The notes under the pieces were generated by a model, which saw only the letters and a list, made by a program, of their open reading frames with translations, did no database searches and had not been told where the DNA came from. Of a stretch of DNA of 64,000 nucleotides, positions 34,644 to 46,101 are shown one piece after another. Location of the stretch: assembly GCA_004369045.1 (NCBI GenBank), contig ML213528.1, positions 107,662 to 171,661 on the forward strand. Reading direction: 5' to 3'. Origin of the DNA: Heliocybe sulcata. Lineage: Eukaryota; Basidiomycota; Agaricomycetes; Gloeophyllales; Gloeophyllaceae. Position 1 is the stretch's first letter, and each line of letters opens with the position of its first letter. The position numbers were made by a program, and so were the translations under genes.

Positions 34644-37493
34644 ATGGCTTCGAACGGCCAACGACCTGCTCTGTATCTCGCGCCATCGGTGAACACGACG
34701 ACGTACGCTCTGTTATATCTGACATAGCGCGACTGCTGACGAGACTGACGCGCAGTGTTGTTACAACAACAACGACGACCACCACATACGCGCCAATACA
34801 AATACCGCCATTACCCGCCCCCTCATCGCCCAAAGATGTCAAGAACTACCCTCTGTTGAAGGCGAATCTTCCAAAGTCGCTACGGCAGTTCCCACTAGTG
34901 TTTCCTAACGGGACACGTGCCACTTTTCGCGACGTAGAAGAGGGCGAGGAGGAGATGCAGGAAGACCAGAGCTATGTCGGCGGAAACGGCTGGCGAATGC
35001 TCAGGCGGGACGAAGATGGCGAAGCGGCGAGGTCTGTCGGGCTGTCGGAAGCTGTCGAGCGGTTCGGTCGGAAACGGTCGTACGTGAGCGACAATATGAT
35101 GGAGGGCGTTGAGATGACCAACGACTTTGGGGCAAGCACGCCGCCTCGTAAGAAGCCTAGAGGCCCTCCTATTCCTCCTATCTCTACTGTTAATGCTGCA
35201 GCACCTCCTTCGCCATTGCCGTCACCTCATGGATCCCCTCCTCCGGAAAGTATCCTCCCGTCTGCTCCCCCTAGCATTGTCGGCTCTCCTCAAACGCAGG
35301 CACCAGTACAACCCGACTTGTCGCTAACCACCCTTCTGACTCTCCCTTCCCTCCTATCCCATTTCTCTGCTTTACCTCCACCATTGCAATCTCATGTTCT
35401 CTTGACCTTCCTACGGAACTCGCCGCTTTCCGTGCTCCGAACATTGCATTCTGTTCTAACGCCGATCCTAGCGCGTGACTTTCTCACTCAGCTACCACCT
35501 GAGCTCGTCTCGCATATCCTGAGCTTCCTCCCCTTCCCCACCCTTGCACGGGCATCCCGAGTATCCAAAGCCTGGCGCGCAACGATAGACTCTGATCCTG
35601 TTCTCTGGCGCGACCTGCTCAAGAGCACCAAGATCTGGTTCGGAGGCGACTCTGAGCGGGCGTTCGCTCACGCAATCGTTGCTCGGAGACGTCGTACCCA
35701 ATCATCCATACCTTCTTCACTTCCTCTCCCGCACCCCTACAAGATTTTGTTCAAGTCGCGGCACCTCACCCGCACACGTTGGATCATGAACGACAACCCC
35801 AGACGTCTTACATTCCCTGCGCACGGCAACTCTGTCGTCACTTGTCTCATCTTTTCCCATGACCGCATCATCTCGGCTTCGGATGACCATTCGATACATG
35901 TGTATTCGCCCAAGACCGGGCAGCTAATCCGCGCTCTGGATGGCCATGAAGGAGGTGTCTGGGCTCTTGCTGCGACGCAGAATACGCTGGTCAGTGGATC
36001 TACGGATCGGACGGTTCGGATATGGGATCTGAGCACCGGAAGATGCATGCATGTGTTTGGAGGGCATACAAGCACCGTGCGGTGCTTGGCCATTGTCAAG
36101 CCTGAGTGGTTAGATGTCGAGGACGAAGACGGCGTTATTACTAGGGAGAAATGGCCGAAGCAACCGTTGATTGTGACTGGCAGTCGTGATCATTCTCTGC
36201 GCGTTTGGCAGTTACCTCGACCAGGTGATGAGGAATATAGATACTATGGCGCCGACGAGGGCGAAGTTGATCCAGCTGATGTGAGTCATATGCCGCTCAT
36301 AAATGTTTCGATGCTGTCACTTAGATATATGCTTTCTTGCAAGGAGGATGTTGAGGATAATCCGTATCACAAGCTTCATCTAGAGGGACACGATCATGCG
36401 GTCCGCGCGCTTGCGGCTAGAGGGCGTACTCTCGTGTCTGGTAGTTACGATTGCTCGGTGCGCATTTGGGACATCATCACCGGTAAATGCAGATGGGTAC
36501 TGCAAGGTCATACGCAGCGAGGTAGATATAATTAGCTTTTTGTGACTCGGGCTTGGTTGCTGATTGTTTGCAGTGTACAGCGTCGTTCTCGACATGGCTC
36601 GGAACCAAGCGTGCTCAGGGTCTATGGACGGGACGGTCCGCATCTGGAACTTGCAGAACGGTCAGTGTCGCCATCTCCTTATGGGCCACACGTCTCTTGT
36701 AGGTCTCCTCGGCCTTTCTCCCTCGCATCTTGTCTCGGCGGCTGCCGATTCAACGCTGCGAGTGTGGGATCCAGAGACGGGCGAGCTGCAGCAAACGCTC
36801 GCCGCGCACACTGGAGCCATCACCTGCTTCCAGCACGACGAGTTCAAGGTCCTCAGCGGATCGGATGGTACGCTGAAGATGTGGAACATCCGGGACGGGA
36901 GCGTCGTCCGCGATCTGTTAACTGGTATCACTGGGGTTTGGCAGGTCGTGTTCGAGGGGCGATGGTGCGTCGCTGCGAGTAATAGCGGCGATGGAACCGT
37001 GCTAGACGTCTGGGACTTTGCTGAGCAGGGCGATGATGACTGGGTCGGAGAGCCGCCCGGCGGGATATATGACGACAACAGCGAGGACGAAGACTTTGAT
37101 GAGCGCGACACCGACATGATGGATCAGGATGCCGAGATCGATATCGATCCCTCGGAGCCTGACGGGGATGAGGAAGACGAGCTGCGGGTGCCTGAGGACT
37201 TTGAGGATGTGGATGAGGAGGACCATCGGTCGGAACGGTCGGAAGTCAGCAATCAGCTCATGGACACTGAAGACGCGGTACCTCTTGCCCGGCCGTCAGG
37301 GACGACATCGCGCGCGTCGTCGCACCATAGCAGGGGGTCCATGAGAGCGGGCCCTTCCAGTCTCTTGGCTGGCTCTGCTTCGCGGATACGGAACCGCGCT
37401 GGACCTTCTCTACATACACGGCATTTACCTATCAATGACGAGACACCGACTAGACCAAGGACGCGGAATGTAGGGAGTAGTAAGAGGCGGTGA
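34644..37493 (+). CDS. CDC4: Cdc4/Fbw7-type F-box and WD40 substrate adaptor of SCF ubiquitin ligase
   Basis: Exons 34644-34702, 34756-36521 and 36574-37493 give 914 residues. The ATG at 34644 sits in a GCCGCCGCCATGG context, and the first splice restores the frame. A Pro-rich N-terminal region with NLS-like KKPRGP precedes an F-box near residue 265 (LPPELVSHILSFLPFPTLARA, spanning 21 positions; ends in DPVLWRDLL). About eight WD40 repeats follow (residues 375-765; for example HEGGVWALAATQNTLVSGST and GRTLVSGSYDCSVRIWD). The C-terminus is very acidic (GDEEDELRVPEDFEDVDEED) and then Ser/Arg-rich. Cdc4 recruits phosphorylated substrates such as CDK inhibitors and cyclins to the Skp1-Cul1 ligase. 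A further 63-nt intron (36280-36342, GTGAGT to an AAG acceptor) may be spliced out; it is in frame, so either form is coding. Confidence 0.92.
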
Positions 37494-38183
37494 TTGGGTC
37501 CACCTTCGAAGTAGTCTTCCTCGGCTTATGCACTGTGGCAATATTCATGGCTCTCCTGGCATCATAATACATCGTATATACACATCATAGTACCTTATCA
37601 CGACTCGGACGAACTCATTTTGTGAAGACACATTTCTTGGATGCGGGATGGCATGTCATGACGCGGGGTTTAGGCTATCGGCACATTCACTGTACGTTAG
37701 CTGTTTCTTCTCGATAAGATACGTTCCTGTGAGGGACGTGGTTATCTTCCCGCAGTTTGGAGTGAACGGAACCTTAAGTTGACGAAGAAGCGTTGGTTCA
37801 CGCTCACGAACGAGATCACGATGGTATCCTGCATGATGGTAAAACGTCGGGATTTCGTCGTGTCCCCGGGCTCAAGGTAATGCGGCTCGGCATGGAATAG
37901 CATGAGAAAATCCATTTGGCGTTTGTACACCGACGGGGAATGAAAACGTCGGCGGGGCCATGTCGGTGGTTTTAGAGCGACTTCTGCTCGAATGAGTTGG
38001 TGCCACAAGGCAAGACTTCTTGATACCTAGGTGTACAAGAATTGCGTGTCTCCCTTCCGGCGGGTCTCGGGGTTGCTAAGCTGGGCATCCTGGATACAAA
38101 GTTTTGGCCACGAGACCAGCAGTGGATCTGGTGGTTCGCGTCATCTGTTTGTAGGCAGCGACGGTGTGGAAGCCATGGATTTT
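37494..38183. other. Intergenic between convergent genes
   Basis: 690 bp of 3' flank between CDC4 and PPIL1. No exon-like frame recognised. Confidence 0.5.
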
Positions 38184-38929
38184 TCAGGAGAGAATACGGG
38201 CCTTGTGAATTTTCACGTCTTCTGTTGGTCTGGAGCGGGGTGAGTATGAGGAGCCACAGTGATGTGATGAGGTGAAAATGCGGACCTGTCCTGAGCGTCT
38301 GTTGCGACAGCGCCTAGCCGCTGGAGGACGCGCATTCCGGAACTTACGCGGCCAAAGATGGTGTGTTTGTTGTCCAGATACGGTGTGGGTGCCAACGTCA
38401 AGAAGAACTGGGAGCCTACCAGGCGCTCAGATGTAAAAATCGGGGGAGGGTGTTGATTGACGCACCGTTTGTGTTGGGGCCCGAATTTGCCATGGCGAGG
38501 ATGCCGGCGCCAGTGAATCGCAGCTCAGGATGGATTTCATCTTCGCTACATGCCGACGGCCGTTCAGTAAACCCACCGATGGATCCCAATTGGACATGCG
38601 TCCACGCACAACTTCTGTCCATAGATACTGGTGCCGCCTCTGCCTGTACCTGTAGGATCTCCTCCCTGTACCATGAAATCCTGAGAATGCTGTCAGTACT
38701 CGCGTTTCAGAGAGACTGGCGGTGTAGAAGACTGACTGCGATGATCCGGTGGAAGACGACGCCGTTGTAGTACCCACGTCTGGCGAGCTCTGCGAAGTTC
38801 TTGCACGTCTGGGCGAGGATGAATGGCAAGAATTGCGGTGCGGACGTGAGATCTTACCCGTGGGGTGTGGTTCCAATACAGTTCGAGCTGGATATCGCCC
38901 ATGCTCGTTTCCAGAACCACAGACTCCAT
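38184..38929 (-). CDS. PPIL1: PPIL1-type cyclophilin (peptidyl-prolyl cis-trans isomerase)
   Basis: Six exons (38929-38858, 38808-38737, 38680-38610, 38545-38466, 38415-38286, 38229-38184) give 156 residues, the usual size for a single-domain cyclophilin of the PPIL1 branch. It opens [20 protein letters not shown] as PPIL1 does. Active-site residues are present: FHRII (the catalytic Arg), [16 protein letters not shown] and [19 protein letters not shown]. The C-terminus [12 protein letters not shown] is typical. PPIL1 associates with the activated spliceosome through SKIP/Prp45 and isomerises prolines. It shares a 180-bp divergent promoter with the DTD gene. Confidence 0.95.
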
Positions 38930-39109
38930 ACCGATACTATCACCTGGAAAGTCTTACGCTCGTACGCTTGAATGTGGCGAGCTGAGTTGTGTAAAGCCCG
39001 TTCAAGAAGACTTCACACGTGGCGTCGGAGGCAATAATCTGCGATCTGAGTCAGTAAGTTCGAGCTCTACCGCTGCATCGCCAGGTCTTCAGGACTTTAA
39101 GCAGTCAAT
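38930..39109. promoter_or_regulatory. Divergent promoter between PPIL1 and DTD1
   Basis: 180 bp between the two start codons, so a shared bidirectional promoter is inferred. No TATA element is obvious. Confidence 0.5.
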
Positions 39110-40035
39110 ATGCGGGCCATTATACAGAGAGTCTCATCTGCGTCTGTGACAGGTGAGTTTTGAATCGTTTTATTGGTATGAGGATGAACTGACCCAGTAT
39201 TTCAGTGGACAATGCCGTCATTTCCCAGATATCCAAAGGACTGATGGTTCTAGTTGGCATTGGAACAGGTGCGAAGTCTTCCTGGATACCGGGAAAATTG
39301 TGTTGGCTGAAAGGATGGTCTTGTGACAGAATAGATGACAACGTCTCGGACATTGAGACCCTCACGAAGAAGATGTGCGTGTCCCTTATCGGGCGCTGTG
39401 CCTCTCTCCAAACTCTAACTTGTATAAATGCTTCCAGTGTCTCACTGCGTGTATTCGATGATGAGGCCTCAGGGGCAATGTGGAAAAAGAGCGTCAAGGA
39501 CATTGACGGAGAAATCCTCTGTGTATCCCAATTCACGCTCCTCGCGAACACGGCGAAAGGGAATAAGCCCGATTTCCACCGCGCCATGGTTTGTTCTCCT
39601 GATCGTCCAAGTGCGAGGTGTCTGCTAACCGTTATATTCAAAAGAGCACGGAGCCGTCGCGGCAGATGTATGCAACGTTCTTGGAGCGCATCGGCCAAAT
39701 ATACAAGGCAGAAAAAATCAAAGGTACAAGGGCTTTGACACCCGACTCAGGTAGACACTCAATACCTTGCACAGATGGCAAATTCGGCGCCATGATGAGC
39801 GTCACTTTGACGAACGAGGTAAGCCGAAAACACAGCCAGGCATGCATCTTGTGGGTAAGCATGGTCACGTTCATCCTAGGGTCCCGTAACCTTTACACTG
39901 GACTCTCGTAAATTCGAATACGTCGATCAGCCAGTGACCGGCGGAAGCGGGAGTACCTCAGGCAAGAATAGGACATCCACGGAAAATGCGCAGAACGACG
40001 CCCCACACGCCCCCGCACCTCTGCCGTCAAAATAG
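39110..40035 (+). CDS. DTD1: D-aminoacyl-tRNA deacylase
   Basis: Seven exons (39110-39152, 39206-39268, 39335-39374, 39438-39588, 39645-39723, 39775-39818, 39880-40035) give 191 residues. The protein starts MRAIIQRVSSASVTVDN, and both signature motifs are intact: SQFTL (in ILCVSQFTLLANTAKGNKP) and the Gly-cisPro motif in NEGPVTFTLDS. The enzyme hydrolyses D-amino acids (and misacylated glycine) from tRNA, recycling the tRNA and protecting translation. About 35 residues of Ser/Thr/Asn-rich extension follow the conserved end. Intron 4 uses an AAAAG acceptor. It converges with PGS1 downstream. Confidence 0.96.
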
Positions 40036-40356
40036 GTCGCCCGCCATCGATACAACAGGTACCGAGGTCATCCGGTTTTCGAGGAGATCTTCGCGCTTCG
40101 ATGCACGCGACGGTTTAAGCTATGTCTGTCCGATTTGCTGGTAAATATAGGGAAGGAACAATATCTCCGGAGATATGGAGCTAGAGTTTAGAGGTGTACA
40201 GGTGCTTCGACGTCGAACGTAGACAGCGTGTACGCTCGGAAGCGCTGTAGATGCCGCGATAGAGGCACGCGCCCTTTGTGAGAGCCGACTACGCCATGCA
40301 GCGGCCCTCGTCATTCAGCATGAGGGGCGATGTGTTTGCCGGTCATAGCAACGTAT
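40036..40356. other. Intergenic between convergent DTD1 and PGS1
   Basis: 321 bp of shared 3' flank; nothing else seen. Confidence 0.5.
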
Positions 40357-42212
40357 CTACAACATCCCGCCGACAACGTTCACCAACGCCTTCGTCCCCA
40401 GCCGCACCTTCCGTCCCGCTCCCTGCCACGGCCTCGCGTGCCTCCACAGGCCCTCGACCTCCTGTTGCAGCTGCCGTCGGAGCTCAGGAGACGAAGACAT
40501 CATGATGAAGGAAAGCTCCGTGTCCAAATTCGCCGACCGCGAGTTCAAATTAGTCGACCCCAGGAGGGTGAGGACCGGAGCTGAATCATGCGTCGGAGAT
40601 AACCACAACCCTGCGAACAAAGCGCATTTCAGCACCCGTACAAACGACAGCAGCCAATGCCAGCAGAGGGAAGGGATATGCAAAAGGCGAAAAGAGCATC
40701 CCTGCCAAGCGAAAAGGCAAGTACCTTTAGCATGATATGTCCAGCCGCCGCGCTCCCATTCGCTGAGCTGCACGCCTTGCTGGCTCCCACCAATATGAAG
40801 CGCAGCATCTCCAGGCTCAGAGCGCCCTGCAGCGCGCACTGCCCGCATAAATCGTTGCTCCAGGTAAGTGTATCCCTCTGGTATTCGACCAGAGATACCC
40901 TTTGACCCGTAGAAACCGTTGGCCTGAATAGAATTGGACTGCTATCTGAGCCAACAGGTATTGTCTCTAGAATGTTACGCACCTTTGGGCTTGCGGCGAG
41001 AATTCGACAGCCGAACGTCGAGCTCAATATCAAATCCTTGTACAGTCCATACAGCCCAAAATAACCGCTTGTGAGGTCTATTCTGGGGCGGGGCTCGTGG
41101 ATACCACGATGTTCGGCCTTATTTTGGACTTCGTCGAATAGGAACCGCATACACTCCTCTTCTTCCCGGATGTTGAATTGGCCTGCCTGCATTACAGGGA
41201 ACAGTAGAACCCGGTCCTCTCCAAGATGATGTGTCCATCCTATTCTGGACTGCGTGTAGGAGGACTGGAACTTCCGGAACGCTAACGCCGCCTTATGTTC
41301 GATGCGGTGTGGGTGCGCATTCGCATCAGGCCAGTGTAGTGAGTAAAGCGAAGAGGGCGAGGGATGCAGTGCATAGGAGAACGCCGACGCCGTGCGTAAA
41401 TAGGAGTGGCAGTACTGCGCAAATTCAGGATGCGAGCGAAAGTGGACGTATCGGTCTTGACGGTTCGTGAAATAGGACTTGTTGAGGTTCGCTCTTGGCG
41501 AAGCTACAACCGTCAGTCGACGTAGCACGCACGAGGCGAGTATAAACTCACCCGCTGATCATGACGTCGTCGTCTGCGCCGTATATTTTGGCGTGCCAGG
41601 TGCCCCAGCCTTCGTTAAACCGGGGAGGGACAAGTTTGGCCATCGTTCCCTTCAGCTTGGGGCTCCGGAAGAGTGAGATTCGAACGCGGTTGGGGGACTC
41701 GGATAGCAAGGGTGCGAGTACTTCCACAGTGGAAGGGTTTTCGGGCCTGGTGGACCGGTTCAGGTCGAGATGGATATCGAGCTCGAGCGATGGGTTGCTT
41801 CGGAGAGCGGTTCTAAGCGTATCTATCTGTATGCTCCGTTACAGCATGGAGACGCAGTTGATAGAGATAACGCACTAATTCACTCTCGTCTGCGCCGATG
41901 TAAAGTGAAGAGAGAAATATTCGCTTCCGGGCCCGTGTTATCATAGACTAATCCATAGAAATCAGTTACGATACGGAACGGCGAGATTCTTTATACCAAG
42001 AGATTACTGTAGAAATCCTTTGGCGCGGACAGAACTTGAATGTTATCTGGAGACATTGCGAAACATGGCTGTGTCTCAGCCAGTCTGCCTGCAATATTCT
42101 TTAGGGACAGGTCCAGTCCAGAGGTCATTACTCTTCGGTGAATTGCATTATGCAGCCGAAAGCAAGCATTAGGTCGAACTATACTTCGTCTAGCATTAGT
42201 AGCAGCGAGCAT
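40357..42212 (-). CDS. PGS1: Mitochondrial phosphatidylglycerophosphate synthase (PLD superfamily)
   Basis: Six exons (42212-41997, 41947-41876, 41826-41552, 41493-40983, 40923-40725, 40610-40357) give 508 residues. The N-terminus MLAATNARRSIVRPNACFR looks like a mitochondrial presequence; an ATG at 42281 is a possible alternative. The two phospholipase D half-motifs are present: HAKIYGADDDVMISGANLN, and YHAKG followed by a spliced LGSTNLNSRSANLDTE. Family blocks KRIFLSSLYIG and NLNKSYFTNRQDRYVHF are also clear. The enzyme makes phosphatidylglycerophosphate from CDP-diacylglycerol and glycerol-3-phosphate, the committed step of cardiolipin synthesis in the inner membrane. The intron splitting the first active site (41494-41551) ends in AAG, and the last intron is unusually long here (114 nt). 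It is divergent from ELP3. Confidence 0.95.
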
Positions 42213-42403
42213 GAGGAAATTCAAAGGCAAAAGGAACTGTGGCGCAGGCGCATCAATCTTTAAACTAACCTCTTCCCGCATCCTCTTGGAAATCTACTTC
42301 CCGGAAGGCCGAGCTCACTTGTCCTATCAGTGTTTAGTAGGTTTGGGGATAATCTATATATCAAGAGAGGAAAAGCAGAGGTGCACAGAGGACGCAGTGC
42401 AAA
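42213..42403. promoter_or_regulatory. Divergent promoter between PGS1 and ELP3
   Basis: 191 bp between start codons, inferred shared promoter. If PGS1 starts at 42281 the gap is only 122 bp. Confidence 0.45.
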
Positions 42404-44587
42404 ATGGTTCAGACAAGCAGGGTTGACGGTATGTCTTTGAACTTTTGTTTCCATTGCTTTATGGACGCATATCGTTTCAGGACCATCTCAGGCTGAACAA
42501 CTGCTCCGAGTTACGTCTGGTATCGCAGCGGAACTCATCAAGGCGCACGATGCCAATCAGACAGTGTCTCTTAACGAAATACGAGCCAGGATCAGCAAGA
42601 AATTCGGCTACGGAGGCGTTCCGCGTCTGGTAGACATCATCAGTGCTATCCCAGACGAATACAAGAAGGCCTTGCTGCCGAAACTGAGAGCCAGACCTAT
42701 ACGGACAGCCAGTGGGGTGAGTCATCCATCCAATCCGTATTCATGATGCAGGAGGGCATTGAAGACTAGATCGCCGTCGTCGCCGTCATGTGCAAACCAC
42801 ACCGCTGTCCGCACATCGCCATGACCGGCAATATCTGCGTCTACTGCCCCGGTGGACCTGACTCCGATTTCGACTACAGTACCCAAAGTTACACGGGCTA
42901 CGAGCCCACGAGCATGCGAGCCATCCGCGCGCGGTATGACCCATACGAGCAGACTCGCGGGCGCGTGGAGCAGCTGAAAGCACTCGGACACAGTGTTGAT
43001 AAGGTATGTGCTCACGTCCGTGTATGAGAGGGGCGGCTGATGCGATGTGACGTTGAGTCGTGAATAGGTCGAGTTTATTATCATGGGCGGAACGTTCATG
43101 AGTATGCCTGAAGACTATCGAAACAAGTTTGTGGCTCAGTTGCATAATGCTCTCTCCGGGTTCACCGGTGTGGATGTGGATGAGGCTGTCCGGTACGGTG
43201 TTATTTCTCACTAGCCGGGGTGATACAAGTATTGACGGATTATCGAGAAAGTTTTTCCGAGCAGAGCAAGTCCAAAGCAATCGGCATCACCATCGAAACC
43301 CGTCCAGACTATTGTCTCAAACCCCATCTAAGGTAAGAATCGCTTGCAGAACGCCTAACCATCCACGACTAACCCATCTCAGTCAAATGCTGCGCTACGG
43401 ATGCACGCGCCTCGAAATCGGCGTACAATCCGTCTACGAAGACGTCGCGCGCGACACCAACCGAGGGCACACCGTCCGCGCCGTCTCTGAATCCTTCCAC
43501 CTCGCCAAGGACGCCGGCTTCAAGGTCGTCGCGCACATGATGCCCGACCTGCCCAACGTCGGTGTCGAGCGCGATCTGGAACAGTTCAAGGAATACTTCG
43601 AGAACCCCGCATTCCGCTCGGATGGCTTGAAGATCTATCCTACGCTTGTTATACGGGGCACGGGATTGTATGAGCTGTGGAGGACGGGAAGGTATAAGAA
43701 TTACACGCCGAATGTGTTGGTGGATGTAGTGGCCAGGATATTGGCGCTAGTCCCGCCATGGACGAGGGTATACCGTGTCCAACGGTGTGTTTGTGGACTC
43801 TTGTCCGGCGACGTGAGGCTCATCAGCACATATATTCTAGCGATATCCCTTTGCCGCTTGTATCGAGCGGCTGCGAGAACTCCGGTAATCTACGTGAGCT
43901 AGCTCTGAACCGCATGAAGGACTTCGGTGCAGAATGCAGAGACGTGCGGTTCCGAGAAGTTGGCGTACGTATCTGCTATACCGTTTCTACCCCTACAGCA
44001 CGCTCACTTCCTAAACCACTCCCAGATTCACGAAATCCATCACAAAGTGCGTCCCGAAGCCGCCGAGCTCATTCGACGCGACTACACCGCGAATGGTGGC
44101 TGGGAGACCTTCCTATCGTACGAGGACCCGGAGCGGGATATCCTCATCGGCCTACTGCGCTTGCGGAAGTGCTCGGAGGAGGGCACGTTCCGGCCAGAGC
44201 TGGTGAAGAAGCCGGGGGATGAGGGCGGGTGCAGTATTGTGAGGGAGTTGCATGTGTATGGGACCGCAGTTCCAGTACATGGGAGAGATCCTACGAAGTT
44301 TCAGCATCAGGTATGCCGCGCAGCGTGCTTTCATTATGGTTGCGGCTCGCTGACTGATAGTCTCGTAGGGCTTTGGCACGCTGTTAATGGAGGAGGCGGA
44401 GCGGATAGCAAGAGAGGAGCATGGAAGCGTGAAGATTGCTGTCATATCTGGTGAGTCCATTATGGCGAATTGGCATGACATGCGGAGTCTCATATGGTAT
44501 CCTGTTGCAGGTGTCGGTACACGAGACTACTACCGGCGCTTAGGGTATGAGCTGGATGGCCCATACATGAGCAAGTCATTGTTGTAA
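42404..44587 (+). CDS. ELP3: Elongator complex catalytic subunit Elp3 (radical SAM tRNA acetyltransferase)
   Basis: Ten exons (42404-42428, 42481-42716, 42770-43003, 43068-43192, 43252-43332, 43383-43784, 43841-43964, 44026-44310, 44369-44450, 44511-44587) give 556 residues, the standard length. The radical-SAM cluster motif [17 protein letters not shown] sits near residues 100-116. [23 protein letters not shown] and [14 protein letters not shown] are strictly Elp3-like. The C-terminal acetyltransferase domain ends [20 protein letters not shown], then [20 protein letters not shown]. Elp3 modifies wobble uridines (cm5U) of tRNAs. Intron 4 ends in AAG, while the others mostly use CAG or TAG. 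The stop is only 52 bp from the stop of the convergent MDM12 gene. Confidence 0.97.
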
Positions 44588-44639
44588 GTATATGCCCTGT
44601 ATTACTTACGGTATTGTATTATGAGCTCCAAGAAATATA

Positions 44640-45818
44640 TCACTCGCCCATGATCAGGGTGTGGAAGTTGGGGAACACGAGCTCCTCTTCGACCGTCTTG
44701 CGGATGACATCTTGGATAAACCTTTCTACTCTCGACACGTTCTTCAGGACATGCTTATCCGCCTGGCCAATCTCGCTCTCGATGAATATCGAGGGCAGCA
44801 GGCGCTGACCAATAGGTAAAGGTTTGCTAGACCGGGGCCCAGACATGCTCCCAGGTAGATCCTCCTCCGGTGTCGGGGGCGTGCTGTTCATGGAATCACG
44901 CTTGGGACGGTCGCACGCGGGGCCGTAGGGATCCTGGTCGTCGAGAATACAGAGGTGCACGCGGCGGCGCTCACCCTCGTACGCGACGGCGATCTCTCCG
45001 TCGAAGAGCAAGCCCGTGACGGAGAGCTTGATGGGGAGAGACATGAACATCGGGGAGGGGTAGTTGATAAGGAGGGACGTCGTGAGGGTCAACCGCAGAT
45101 TCGACTGCCAGGTGATGTGTAGGTGGAGCTGGAGGCTCGGCTGTGGGTTGGGAGGGGGCGGCTGTTGCGCCCCGTGTTCTTGCGGTGACGGCGAGTCGCT
45201 GTCCTCGCTCTCCTTTGGCACGACAGCAGCAGTGTTGGGCGGCGTACGAGGCTCTCGTTCTGAGCGCTCAAAGTTCGCGGTGGATCCAGCCGCCGACAGC
45301 GGATTCCTGTACGGCGGCGTGTTGTTTGCAAAGTTTGGTCTGAAGTCGACCAGGCTCGAGAAGCTCATGGCCATTGGGCTCGCGCCGACACCCCACATGT
45401 CGCGCGTGGGCGAGTACAGTCCTGGCGTAGACGCAAACAGATCCATCGAAGGACCCCGCCCATAGCGCACATGCGGTGGTAGATGATGGTACGCAGGCAC
45501 TTCATCCTCCAAGTTCCTCACCGCCTTCCTCGACACCCACTCGAACTCATCGTCCGAGTCGACAGGAGGGCCCTGTGTGACCTTGTCCACCGCATCCTGT
45601 TCAGCTTCCTTTTCGTCGTCCTCGACGAAGTCGCGGTATATGTCGCGCAAGTCTACGAGCGTGATGTCCGGACTCGCAGTCCCGAACTCGAAGGATGTAA
45701 CTTCCACTGGACCGATGAATGACGGTCGGTTCGTGCCTGCGAGCTGCCTATTCAATAGGTCCACTAGAGACGAGGCGAGAGAGCCGTCCAATTTCTCCCA
45801 AAGCAAGTCGATAGACAT
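44640..45818 (-). CDS. MDM12: ERMES complex subunit Mdm12 (SMP-domain lipid-transfer protein)
   Basis: A single-exon frame of 392 residues from the ATG at 45818 (the longer open frame begins with TTG and is not used). The N-terminus MSIDLLWEKLDGSLASSLVD and VEVTSFEFGTASPDITLVDL are classical Mdm12. After a long acidic and Pro/Ser-rich insertion comes QLHLHITWQSNLRLTLTTSL, then SLPIKLSVTGLLFDGEIAVA, and the C-terminal VERFIQDVIRKTVEEELVFP. The SMP domain forms a tube that carries phospholipids between the ER and the mitochondrial outer membrane, together with Mmm1, Mdm10 and Mdm34. An insertion in the middle of the SMP domain is known for fungal Mdm12. It converges with ELP3. Confidence 0.96.
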   Translation of the reverse strand: MSIDLLWEKLDGSLASSLVDLLNRQLAGTNRPSFIGPVEVTSFEFGTASPDITLVDLRDIYRDFVEDDEKEAEQDAVDKVTQGPPVDSDDEFEWVSRKAVRNLEDEVPAYHHLPPHVRYGRGPSMDLFASTPGLYSPTRDMWGVGASPMAMSFSSLVDFRPNFANNTPPYRNPLSAAGSTANFERSEREPRTPPNTAAVVPKESEDSDSPSPQEHGAQQPPPPNPQPSLQLHLHITWQSNLRLTLTTSLLINYPSPMFMSLPIKLSVTGLLFDGEIAVAYEGERRRVHLCILDDQDPYGPACDRPKRDSMNSTPPTPEEDLPGSMSGPRSSKPLPIGQRLLPSIFIESEIGQADKHVLKNVSRVERFIQDVIRKTVEEELVFPNFHTLIMGE

Positions 45819-46101
45819 GATGAACGATGGACGCAAGTATCGCAAGTATATTCGTCCGAGCGCGTCGGCCGCGGACCGTGTCCGTTTAAATATCTCAATT
45901 GTAACTATTAATCGGAATTCCAGGTTATGTCAATGGATTGCCAAGCTAGTGACACAATATCTGAGCTGTAAACTAGATCCCCGAGAGACAAGTCGTGAGG
46001 TAACTGTAGAAGTGCAAGCAGGCAATGAGCGGGACAGCGACAACAACAAATGCACACGAATCGTAAGCTAAGTACAAGGAGCGAGAGAGCGCGCATCAAC
46101 A
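45819..46101. promoter_or_regulatory. MDM12 upstream region
   Basis: 283 bp between MDM12 and the 3' end of the next gene on the same strand. It must contain the MDM12 promoter; no element is identifiable. Confidence 0.35.

Noticed and set aside
38184-45818. Idea that DTD1, ELP3, PGS1 and MDM12 form a functional cluster
   Set aside because: They are single-copy housekeeping genes in mixed orientations, and fungi do not use operons; proximity is more likely chance.
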